NCBI GenBank assembly: GCA_035551935.1
Contig: DASZMJ010000514.1
Location: forward strand, 1 to 24,617
Origin: DASZMJ01 sp035551935
GTDB lineage: Bacteria; Planctomycetota; Planctomycetia; Isosphaerales; Isosphaeraceae
Direction: 5' to 3'
Length of the DNA stretch: 24,617 nucleotides
Part shown: in pieces, positions 15,284-22,786 of the stretch
Layout: every line of letters starts with the position of its first letter
Numbering within the stretch: the stretch's first letter is position 1
Notes under the pieces: generated by a model
What the model was told of the DNA's origin: nothing
Database searches by the model: none
The model's input: only the letters and a program-made list of their open reading frames with translations
Program-made: the position numbers and the translations under genes

Positions 15284-17128
15284 GTGGAAGGGAACGCGCG
15301 GGCGGTGGGACTCTGGGACCGTGGGGGGACGTGCCGTCGCGTCCTCGGCTGGATCGCGCCGTATCGGCGGCGGGTGGCGCTGGCCGTCGCGTTGACGGCG
15401 CTGGCCTGCCTGCTGAACCTGCCGACGCCGTGGCTCATCCAGAGGGTCGTCGACCGCGCGGCGGCCGGCGAGGTCGGGGCCTTGCCCCGGTTCGCGGCGG
15501 CGTTGCTGGCGGTCGTCCTGTCGCAGGCCGGGGTGGCGTTGGCGGTCGCGCGGGCGATCGGGCCGGTGGGCCTGGGGGTCGTGCGCGACCTGCGACACCG
15601 CTTGTATGATCGTTTGCAGCGAATCGAGATGGCCTATTATGATCGCACGCCCGCCGGCGCGATCCTGTCGCGCCTGACGGACGACGTCGACGCGGTGCAG
15701 GCCCTCATCAACGGCCAGACGCTCGCGGCGTTGACCGACCTGGGGACGATGGCGGTGATCGCCGCGGCCTTGCTGGCCCGGGGGGGCGGGATCGCGGCGG
15801 CGGTCGTGGTCATGGTCCCGTTGCACGCGGTCGCCGTCCGGCTCGTCTCGAGGCGGATCCGGGCCGAGAGCGACGAGGTCCGGCGGCGGCTCGACGCGAT
15901 CTTCGGCCGCCTGAAGGAGACGCTCGACGGGGCGTTGGCCGTCAAGGCCTGCGCCGGCGAGGAATCCGAGGTGGCCGCGTTCTCGACCCGGCTGGCCGAG
16001 GCGCACGCGCCGAGGCTGCGGGTCGGGCGGCTGTCGGCGGGCCTGTCGAACCTCGGCGCGGCGCTCGGCGGCGTCGGCGGCGCGGCGGTCTTCGCCGCCG
16101 GGGCCTGGGCGGTCGTCGGCGGTTCGATGTCGCCCGGCCAGGTCGTCGCGACGACGGCCCTGGCGGCCCTCCTGTTCGGCCCCGCGGCGCGGCTGGCGGA
16201 CCTGGCGTCGCTGTTCCAGCAGGCCGGCGCGAGCGTCGACCGGCTCGGCGACCTGCTCGACCTCGACGCCGACGCCCCCGACCCGGCGCGGCCCGTCGCG
16301 ATCGGCCGACCCGTCGGCAAGGTCGAGTTCGACCGCGTCACCTTCGGCTACCGCCCCGGACGGCCGGCCGTCGCCGACATCAGCTTGACGGTCGAGCCGG
16401 GCATGAAGGTCGCGCTGGTGGGCCCGACGGGCTGCGGCAAGACGACGCTCATGAACTTGCTGCTGCGATTCTATGAGCCGACGTCGGGCGAGATCCGGCT
16501 CGACGGCGTGCCGATCGGGCGCCATGCCGCGGCCGAGCTGCGGCGGCAGGTCGGCGTGGTGCCGCAGGAGCCGGTCGTCTTCCGCCGGAGCCTCGCCGAG
16601 AACATCCGCTACGGCACGCCCGAGGCCGACGCCGACCGCGTCGAGGCCGCGGCGCGGGCGGCCCTGGTCCACGGCTTCGCGACGGCCCTCCCCGACGGCT
16701 ACGCGACGATCGTCGGCGAGGGGGGGCATGCCCTGAGCCAGGGGGAGCGGCAGCGGCTGGCGATCGCCCGCGCCCTCTGCAAGGACCCGGCGTTGATCGT
16801 CCTCGACGAGGCCACCAGCGCCCTCGACCCGGCCGGCGAGGCGCTGATCCAGGCCGCGCTGGCCAACCTGCTCCGCGGCCGGACCGCCTTCGTCGTCGCC
16901 CACCGGCTCGCCACCGTCACCGACGCCGACCTCATCGTCGTCCTGGCGGGGGGCCGGGTCGTCGAGGCCGGCACCCACGAGGCGCTCCTGGCCGACGCCG
17001 ACGGCCTCTATCGCCGCCTCCACGACCATCAAGAGAGCCTGGCCGGCCCCGTCGCCGACGGCCGGATCCTCGAGCTGCCGCCCCGCTTCCACCCCGACGG
17101 GCTCGTGCCCGGCCGGGTTTCTGCATGA
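15284..17128 (+). CDS. ABC exporter half-transporter with consensus Walker B (subunit 1)
   Basis: A 614-residue half-transporter of the type IV exporter (MsbA-like) fold: a six-helix membrane domain (about 22-310) fused to an ATPase domain. Visible motifs are Walker A GPTGCGKTT (380-388), signature LSQGE (484-488), Walker B LIVLDEATSALD with catalytic Glu509, and H-loop His540. The signature differs from LSGGQ at two positions, a variant that also occurs in active exporters. It is followed 22 bases later by a second half-transporter, so a heterodimer is likely. In a glycan operon it would flip a lipid-linked sugar or export a product (inference). The GTG at 15284 is the earliest start in this frame that fits; ribosome site is weak, and the ATGs at 15234-15257 are in another frame. 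Confidence 0.88.
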   Translation: MEGNARAVGLWDRGGTCRRVLGWIAPYRRRVALAVALTALACLLNLPTPWLIQRVVDRAAAGEVGALPRFAAALLAVVLSQAGVALAVARAIGPVGLGVVRDLRHRLYDRLQRIEMAYYDRTPAGAILSRLTDDVDAVQALINGQTLAALTDLGTMAVIAAALLARGGGIAAAVVVMVPLHAVAVRLVSRRIRAESDEVRRRLDAIFGRLKETLDGALAVKACAGEESEVAAFSTRLAEAHAPRLRVGRLSAGLSNLGAALGGVGGAAVFAAGAWAVVGGSMSPGQVVATTALAALLFGPAARLADLASLFQQAGASVDRLGDLLDLDADAPDPARPVAIGRPVGKVEFDRVTFGYRPGRPAVADISLTVEPGMKVALVGPTGCGKTTLMNLLLRFYEPTSGEIRLDGVPIGRHAAAELRRQVGVVPQEPVVFRRSLAENIRYGTPEADADRVEAAARAALVHGFATALPDGYATIVGEGGHALSQGERQRLAIARALCKDPALIVLDEATSALDPAGEALIQAALANLLRGRTAFVVAHRLATVTDADLIVVLAGGRVVEAGTHEALLADADGLYRRLHDHQESLAGPVADGRILELPPRFHPDGLVPGRVSA

Positions 17129-17150
17129 TCGCCGAAGAAGATCCCTAGCT

Positions 17151-18953
17151 ATGGATACGATGGACGTCCCCCGCCCGATGCCGGGCGCCGACCCGCTCCG
17201 ACGCCTCGAAGGCCGCTTCCTCCGGCCCCACCGCGGCGCGATGGCCGCGGCGCTGGCCGCGTTGCTGGCGCAGTCGCTGCTGATGCTGCCCGTCCCCGTG
17301 CTCCAGGGGCGCGTCCTCGACCGGATCGCCGCGCCCGGGGCGCGGCGGACCATCCTGCTGGCGATGGCCGCGATGCTCGCCTGTTACGCATCGCGCGCCG
17401 TGCTGGGCTGGGCGGCGGCCCGGCGGATGTCGCGGCTCAGCCTGGAGGTCGTCCGCGACCTGACCGACGCGATGCACCGCAAGCTCCAGCGCCTGCCGCT
17501 GTCGTACCACGACCGCCGCGAGACGGGCCGATTGATGTCCCGGATCACGAGCGACGTCGGCTCGCTCCTGATCTTCCTCAACGCCGGCTCGCTGCAACTG
17601 GCCGCCGACCTCGTCCTGGCCGCGGGGGTCGCGGCGGTCCTGCTCTGGCTCCGCTGGCGGCTGGCCCTGGTGGCGTTGGCGGTTGCTCCTCTTTATATTT
17701 GGAACCATCGACATCACTCGTCTCGGGTGCACGCGCTGACGCGGACGGTCCGGGCGCGGCTGGCGGCGATCTACGCGCTGTTGAGCGAGCGGATCTCGGC
17801 CGTGCGGGTGGTGCGGTCGTTCGCGAGGGAAGCGGCGGAGGTCGCCGAGCTCGACGCCCGGCTCGACGCCCACCGCGACGCCTCGTGGGCGGGCCTGAAG
17901 GCCGGGGCGTCGCAGGGGGCCCTGGCGACCGCCATCGGCGGACTCGGGACGATCGGCGTCGTGGCCCTCGGCGCGGCCCTGGTGGCGCGGGGGACGATGA
18001 CCGTCGGCGAATTGCTGGCGTTCTACGGGCTCGTCGGCCAGCTGCACGGCCCGATCGCGCGGCTGGCCGGGGCGCAGGGGATGCTGGCGGCGACGCGGGT
18101 GGCCGTCGAGCGGATCGTCGAGGTGCTCGACGAGCCCGAGGGCCTCGCCGATCACCCCGGCGCCCGGCCGATCCGGGAGCCGGCCGGGGCCCTGGCCTTC
18201 CGAGGGGTCCGCTTCGCCCACGACCCCCACGGCCGGCCGGCGCTCGATGGCGTGGACCTCGAGGTCGCGCCCGCGACGACCCTCGGCCTGTTCGGGCCCA
18301 GCGGCGCCGGCAAGAGCACGCTCCTGGCCCTGGCCACCCGGCTCTACGACCTCGACGACGGCGGCGGGGCGGTCCTGCTGGACGAGGTCGACGTGCGCGA
18401 CTCTCGCCTCGCCGACCTGCGACGGAACGTGCTGCTGGTGCCGCAGCAGGCGACCCTCTTCGGCGGCACGATCCGCTCGAACCTCCTGTATGCGGCCCCC
18501 GATGCGACCGAGGCGGCCATCGGCCGGGCGCTCGAGGCCGCCGACCTCGCCGCGACGGTGGCCGCGTTGCCGCTCGGCCTCGACACCCCCGTCGGCGACC
18601 GCGGCCTGACCCTCTCCGGCGGCCAGCGGCAGCGGCTCGCCCTGGCAAGGGCCCTCGTCGCCGACCCGCCCGTCCTCCTGCTCGACGACTGCACCAGCGC
18701 CCTCGACGCCGAGACCGAGGCCCGCGTCCATCGCGCCCTGGCGACCCTCCGCGCCGGCCGGACGACCGTCGTCGTCTCCCACAAGCCCGCCACCCTCCGC
18801 CACGCCGACCGCGTCGCCGTCCTCGACCGCGGCCGGGTCGTCGCCCAGGGCACTCCCGCCGAGGTGCTGGGACGACCCATGGTCTTCTCAACGCATCATC
18901 CCATCCTGGAACTCCCGGGCCCTCCCGTCGTCCCCGCGATCGGGGTAAGATGA
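17151..18953 (+). CDS. ABC exporter half-transporter with degenerate Walker B (subunit 2)
   Basis: A 600-residue partner half-transporter with an N-terminal membrane domain (about 30-315) and a C-terminal ATPase domain. Walker A is GPSGAGKST (382-390), the signature is a perfect LSGGQ (488-492), and the H-loop is His544. Walker B reads LLLDDCTSALD: the position of the catalytic glutamate is Asp513. A Glu-to-Asp change there is the mark of the degenerate site in heterodimeric exporters such as TAP1/TAP2 and TM287/288. Together with the LSQGE signature of subunit 1, it places both deviations in the same composite ATP site. Start ATG 17151 is 22 bases after the subunit 1 stop; Met4 at 17160 is an alternative. 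Confidence 0.88.
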   Translation: MDTMDVPRPMPGADPLRRLEGRFLRPHRGAMAAALAALLAQSLLMLPVPVLQGRVLDRIAAPGARRTILLAMAAMLACYASRAVLGWAAARRMSRLSLEVVRDLTDAMHRKLQRLPLSYHDRRETGRLMSRITSDVGSLLIFLNAGSLQLAADLVLAAGVAAVLLWLRWRLALVALAVAPLYIWNHRHHSSRVHALTRTVRARLAAIYALLSERISAVRVVRSFAREAAEVAELDARLDAHRDASWAGLKAGASQGALATAIGGLGTIGVVALGAALVARGTMTVGELLAFYGLVGQLHGPIARLAGAQGMLAATRVAVERIVEVLDEPEGLADHPGARPIREPAGALAFRGVRFAHDPHGRPALDGVDLEVAPATTLGLFGPSGAGKSTLLALATRLYDLDDGGGAVLLDEVDVRDSRLADLRRNVLLVPQQATLFGGTIRSNLLYAAPDATEAAIGRALEAADLAATVAALPLGLDTPVGDRGLTLSGGQRQRLALARALVADPPVLLLDDCTSALDAETEARVHRALATLRAGRTTVVVSHKPATLRHADRVAVLDRGRVVAQGTPAEVLGRPMVFSTHHPILELPGPPVVPAIGVR

Positions 18954-18996
18954 AGGCCGGCGACCGCGAGCGACGCGGGCCGGGGTGTCGGGGTCG

Positions 18997-20271
18997 ATGG
19001 GAGGGGATCGCCAGCAACGCTTCGACCCGCGCGGCCAGGGGTTCCGGTCCCTGGCCCCGGTGGCCGACGTCCTCGCCCGGATCGACGCGACGGTCGGCCC
19101 GCTCGGGGTCGAGCCGGTCCGGCTCGCGGATGCCGCCGGTCGGGTCCTGGCCGCCGAGACCAGGGCCGCGGCGGACATCCCCCCGTTCGACCGCTCCGCG
19201 ATGGATGGTTTTGCCGTCCGGGGGCGGGACGTCCAGGCGGCCGGCCCCGAGGCGCCCGCGGCCCTGAGGGTGATCGGCGAGGCCCGCCCCGGTCGGCCGT
19301 TCTCGGGGGTCGTCGGGCCCGGCGAGGCGGTCGACATCACCACCGGGGCCCCGTTGCCGGCCGGGGCCGACGCGGTCGTCCGCGTCGAGGCGACGGTGGC
19401 CGCGGCCGGCCTCGTCCGCGTCGTCGAGCCCACCCCCGTCGGCCGCCACGTCGGCCGTCGGGGCGAGGACATCGCCGCCGGCACCGTCGTGCTCCGCGCG
19501 GGCCGGGTCCTCCGGCCGCAGGACCTCGGGGCCCTCAGCGCCCTGGGGCGGGCCGAGGTCCCCGTCGTCCGACGCCCGGCCGTCGCCGTCGTCATCACCG
19601 GCGATGAATTACTACCCCCCGGCACGCCCGCCGTGGATTCACGCATCGCCGACACGAATTCGGTGATGCTCATGGCATTGATCGCCCGCGACGGCGGCCT
19701 CGCGCGGGTCGTCGGGCCCGTCCGCGACGACCGCGCCACGCTCCGCGATGCGATCGCCGCGGCGGCTCGGTCGGCCGACGCGGTCCTCGTCAGCGGCGGC
19801 TCCTCGACCGGCGCCGAGGACCATGCCCCCGGCATCGTGGCCGACCTCGGGACCCTGGAGTTCCACGGCGTCGCCCTCCGCCCCGCCAGCCCGGCGGGGC
19901 TCGGCCGCATCGGCGAAGTGCCGGTGGTCCTCCTGCCGGGAAACCCCGTCAGTTGCTTGTGTGCTTATGATTTCTTCGCCGGCCGGGTCGTGCGGCGGCT
20001 CGGGGGCCGGGCGTCGGGGTGGTCGTATGTCGCGTGCCGTGCCCGGCTGGCGCGGCCGATCGCGTCGGCCGTGGACCGGGTCGATTACGTCCGCGTCCTG
20101 CTGGCCGACGGTCGGGCCGAGCCGATCACATCCGGCGGGGCCTCGATCCTGTCGAGCGCGACGCGGGCCGACGGCTTCCTGGTCGTCCCGGCCGACGTGC
20201 CGGGCCTCGCGGCCGGGGATGAGGTGGTCGTCTGGCGGTACGACCCGCCGGTCGGGGCGACGGTCTCATGA
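18997..20271 (+). CDS. moeA: Molybdopterin molybdenumtransferase
   Basis: A 424-residue MoeA protein, which inserts molybdate into adenylylated molybdopterin in the cytoplasm. Family signatures are clear: PPFDRSAMDGFAVR (Met69-Asp70-Gly71), DITTGAPLPAGADAVV, VVITGDEL, the SGGSSTGAEDH loop (Ser266 onward) and LPGNPVSCLCAYD (Leu313 onward). The C-terminal domain IV is complete. Length is slightly above the usual value because of a short unconserved N-terminus. ATG 18997 is chosen; an in-frame GTG at 18985 would add four residues, and neither has a strong ribosome site. It lies 43 bases after the ABC subunit 2 stop and overlaps mobA by four bases (ATGA), so it may be read through from the glycan genes although the function is unrelated. 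Confidence 0.93.
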   Translation: MGGDRQQRFDPRGQGFRSLAPVADVLARIDATVGPLGVEPVRLADAAGRVLAAETRAAADIPPFDRSAMDGFAVRGRDVQAAGPEAPAALRVIGEARPGRPFSGVVGPGEAVDITTGAPLPAGADAVVRVEATVAAAGLVRVVEPTPVGRHVGRRGEDIAAGTVVLRAGRVLRPQDLGALSALGRAEVPVVRRPAVAVVITGDELLPPGTPAVDSRIADTNSVMLMALIARDGGLARVVGPVRDDRATLRDAIAAAARSADAVLVSGGSSTGAEDHAPGIVADLGTLEFHGVALRPASPAGLGRIGEVPVVLLPGNPVSCLCAYDFFAGRVVRRLGGRASGWSYVACRARLARPIASAVDRVDYVRVLLADGRAEPITSGGASILSSATRADGFLVVPADVPGLAAGDEVVVWRYDPPVGATVS

Positions 20272-20903
20272 AGCCCGGCGCCGTCATCCTCTGCGGCGGC
20301 GAGAGCCGCCGGATGGGCCGTCCCAAGCCCTGGCTCCCCTTCGGCCCCGAGCGGCTCCTCCCGCGCGTCGTCCGGCTCGTCTCCGAGTCGGCCGGCCCTG
20401 TCGTCGTCGTCGCCGCTCCCGGCCAGGATCTCCCCGCCTTGCCTCTCGAAGTGGCCGTTGTCCGCGACCCCGTCCCCGGCCTCGGACCGCTCCAGGGCCT
20501 CGCCGCCGGCCTGGAGGCCCTGCCGGACGCCGTCGCATTCGCTTATGCGACGGCCACCGACGCCCCCTTCCTCGCCCCGGGCTGGATCGACCTCCTGGTC
20601 TCCCTCATCGGCCCGCACGACCTCGCCATCCCCTTCGTCGCCAATCGCCTCCATCCCCTCGCCTCCCTCTATCGCCGTCCTCGAGCCATCGACGCGATCC
20701 GACAACTCCTCGCCAAGGGTACACTTCATCTTTCTTCCCTATCTTCACTCTTGGGTTCGTTTCGAATTCCGCACGACGCGCTCCGGGCGGTCGATCCCGA
20801 CCTCCGCACCCTCATCAACCTTAACACCCCGGGCGACTACCACCGCGCCCTCCGCGACGCCGGCCTGCTCCCCCCGGACCCGGACGATCCTCGTTCGGCT
20901 TAG
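20268..20903 (+). CDS. mobA: Molybdenum cofactor guanylyltransferase
   Basis: A 211-residue nucleotidyltransferase that couples GMP to molybdenum cofactor, giving the bis-MGD form used by DMSO-reductase-family enzymes. The GTP-binding loop is LCGGESRRMGRPKPWLPFG (from Leu8, with Arg15, Met16, Gly17 and Lys20). GLGPLQGLAAGL, the metal-site segment YATATDAPFL (Asp98) and the C-terminal DLRTLINLNTPGDY are typical of MobA. Start ATG 20268 overlaps the moeA stop. One oddity: codons at about 20719-20768 (GTLHLSSLSSLLGSFRI) are far more AT-rich than the rest, and this stretch contains a copy of the GGTTCGTT motif that fills the DNA downstream. The CTP-using MocA is an alternative, less likely beside moeA. 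Confidence 0.88.
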   Translation: MKPGAVILCGGESRRMGRPKPWLPFGPERLLPRVVRLVSESAGPVVVVAAPGQDLPALPLEVAVVRDPVPGLGPLQGLAAGLEALPDAVAFAYATATDAPFLAPGWIDLLVSLIGPHDLAIPFVANRLHPLASLYRRPRAIDAIRQLLAKGTLHLSSLSSLLGSFRIPHDALRAVDPDLRTLINLNTPGDYHRALRDAGLLPPDPDDPRSA

Positions 20904-20995
20904 TTCCGATCCTCACGACCCTCTGAGTCGCGGACCCTCCCCCTCCGCTCCCATTCCCACGCCCCCAGGCGCCCGAATCGTCCCTTGCGTCGACG

Positions 20996-21450
20996 GGCCG
21001 AGATTGGGTTCGTTTTGGCGGCGCCGAAGGCCGAGATTGGGTTCGTTTTGGGCGCCGAACACCGCGCCGTGGGTTCGTTCGGCGCCGACTCGGTCCCCAG
21101 CAAGACTTGCCCAGGATCTCCAACATACCGTTCGGTTCGTTTCGAATCCGGGCCTGTTGCCGGCACGGCTTCCCCAGCCCACCCAATGCCCCGTTCGCTT
21201 CGTTCCGAACAGCCGGGACCAGTGGCCGAGGGAGCTTCGGTTCGTTCCGCGCCGCCGCACGGGCCCACGACGGACCTCTTCCCCGGCCCCAACCCCCGGC
21301 CCCCTTTCGAAGTGGGTTTGTTTCGCGCCGCGACGGCCCCGGCTTCGTCGTCCCAAGGCCCCCGATCCCCGACCCCCGACCCCCGAGCGAAGCGAACCAA
21401 ACCGTCCCGTCGGTTCGTTCCGCGCGGCGCGCGGTGCGTCCGTTTCGCGC
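20996..21450. repeat. Repeat block A: clustered GGTTCGTT-centred motifs
   Basis: At least eight copies of a core G(G/C)TT(C/T)GTT lie here in one orientation, at about 21006, 21039, 21071, 21134, 21197, 21239, 21314 and 21412. Many are followed by (t/c)(c/g)GCGCCG. The first two belong to a perfect 23-base direct repeat (20996-21018 and 21029-21051, period 33). The frames through this DNA are open on both strands but give only low-complexity, motif-driven peptides, so I do not call a gene. The 92 bases before it (20904-20995), after the mobA stop, hold nothing I recognise. Confidence 0.75.
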
Positions 21451-21462
21451 ACGAACCTCCGT

Positions 21463-21581
21463 CCTCTGACCTTTGTTTTCTGCGCTCTGGCCTCGACCAT
21501 CTGGCATCTCCCCTTTGCCCTCTGTCCTCTGCCCTCTGCCATTTGCCCTCTGCCATTTGCCCTCTGCCCTCTGTCCTCTGC
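21463..21581. repeat. Tandem 7-bp repeat, 17 units (CCTCTGC consensus)
   Basis: Seventeen consecutive heptamers stay in one register. The central ones are cctctgc, catttgc, cctttgc and cctctgt; the first seven units are more degenerate (for example gctctgg, catctgg). Because seven is not a multiple of three, each frame reads a repeating seven-residue pattern such as LCPLPSA, which explains the long open frames without coding. It lies between repeat block A and the first composite repeat copy. Confidence 0.88.
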
Positions 21582-21619
21582 CATCGATCCCTGACCCCCG
21601 TCCCCCTCCAACCCAACCC

Positions 21620-21845
21620 GGCGCGCAGCACACCCCTCCCGCGAGGAACCGCTGACTCCTTAGTTGGAATCCCGGCCCAAAACCGGCAGGAATTCTGTCG
21701 GAATGGCCCGGTGCCTCCTCGACGCTCCCCGGCCGGGGCCCGGTCGGGAGCCGGGCGGATCGAGGCCGGGGCACGACCCCGGCCGTGGCGCGCCGCCTCG
21801 TGCGACTTCGCCGCCCGGACGCCGATCGGCGTCCGGGCCACCCGC
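21620..21845. repeat. Composite 226-bp repeat, copy 1
   Basis: This unit starts with ggcgcgca and cctcccgcg and has a central conserved part from tagttggaatc (21661) through aaaaccggcag. It ends in a conserved 38-base block (21808-21845) containing a perfect 24-base palindrome at 21814-21837 built on cggacgccga/tcggcgtccg. It matches copy 2 at a constant offset of 882 bases with no insertions or deletions that I can see. The two ends are well conserved and the roughly 90 bases between them are diverged. Confidence 0.75.
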
Positions 21846-21917
21846 AGTCTCCCTCGACCCGGTCGCTCCGCGGCTCATGATCGCCGATCGGTCGTCGTGG
21901 TCTCCTACCAACCCGAG

Positions 21918-21989
21918 GCGCGAGCGAGGGCCTCCATCCCTCGGACAGGACACGGCCAGCTCGCGGAGGATGGTCGCCCTCGCTCGCGC
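21918..21989. repeat. Inverted repeat with 14-bp perfect arms
   Basis: gcgcgagcgagggc at 21918-21931 is the exact reverse complement of gccctcgctcgcgc at 21976-21989, with 44 bases between them. The preceding accaacccgag fits a dispersed palindromic element of planctomycete genomes as I remember it; the matching outer part on the right side has decayed. Nothing else is recognised in 21846-22036. Confidence 0.6.
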
Positions 21990-22036
21990 GTCGGCTTCGC
22001 GGCCGCGGCCGACCACCGCTCCCCCACCCCGAGCCC

Positions 22037-22420
22037 GGTCCGTTCCGCGCCGCCGAGGTCGCCAGGTGGCTTCGTTTCGCGCCGCGCGGGCCCCTCGCCG
22101 ATTCGCTGCCCGCAAACTCGTCCCCGCCTCCCCAATGTTGGGTTCGTTCGGCGCCGCGGGGCCGCCGTTGGGTTCGTTTTCTCCGCCGCGGCCCTCGAAG
22201 TGGCTTTGTTTCGTGCCGGCCCCGGGCCGAGTTGGCTTCGTTCCGCGCCGGGTCGGGCGGCGGCGACGTCGGCAAGGTCCCCCGGACTTCCCCAGAGCCC
22301 CGTGGGTTCGTTCGGCGCCGGACCCTCCGCTTCGTGCCGCGCCGGCGCGGGTCGAAGTGGCTTTGATTCGTCGTCCCCGGACTGCGCCGCGGTGGGTTCG
22401 TTCGGCGCGCGCGGGGATCG
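22037..22420. repeat. Repeat block B: second cluster of GGTTCGTT-centred motifs
   Basis: Same motif and orientation as block A, with cores at about 22069, 22140, 22170, 22202, 22234, 22304 and 22394, plus weaker forms near 22038 and 22359. The longer string cgaagtgg(c/g)tttgtttcg is shared with block A (about 21309 and 22196), so the blocks are related and not just alike in composition. No gene is supported. The bases 22421-22501, between this block and composite copy 2, hold nothing I recognise. Confidence 0.72.
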
Positions 22421-22501
22421 GCCGTCGCGGTCGTGTTTCGAGGAGGTCGGGGGTCGGGGACCATCATCGCGGCTCGGGGGTTCTCGGCCGCTGGCGGTCG
22501 G

Positions 22502-22727
22502 GGCGCGCACACTGCCCCTCCCGCGCGCGGCCTCTCCCCCCCTAGTTGGAATCTCGGGCGAAAACCGGCAGCAATTCCGGGAGAATCGCCCGGCGGGCTC
22601 GTCCCCGTCGCCCCCCGGCCCGGAACGGCGATCGTGCCCATCGCGGTCGGGGGGACGATCCCGATCGTCGTGAGCCGCCGCTCGCGGCGTCGCCGCCCGG
22701 ACGCCGATCGGCGTCCGGGCCACCCGC
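22502..22727. repeat. Composite 226-bp repeat, copy 2
   Basis: Second copy of the unit at 21620-21845, same orientation. Conserved parts are gcgcgca/cctcccgcg, tagttggaatc...aaaaccggcag (from 22543), and the last 38 bases (22690-22727), which are identical to copy 1 and include the 24-base palindrome at 22696-22719. The palindrome lies about 70 bases beyond the stop codon of the leftward pseudopilin gene and could act there as a transcript end structure, though it lacks a T-run. Confidence 0.75.
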
Positions 22728-22786
22728 GTGCCGGAAGTTGGCACACGTCAACCCCACCTCGACGATGTGATGCCAAGGTGTCTGGT

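Noticed and set aside
18997..20903. moeA and mobA as working parts of the glycan pathway
   Set aside because: Their roles in molybdenum cofactor synthesis are well established; closeness may reflect shared transcription only, and no molybdoenzyme is in the window.
20996..21450. Possible CRISPR-like or attC array in the GGTTCGTT blocks
   Set aside because: The repeated core is about 9 bases, spacers vary from about 25 to 90 bases, and there is no integrase or cas gene nearby.
21463..21581. Possible CRISPR array
   Set aside because: The unit is seven bases with no unique spacers, and no cas genes are in the window.
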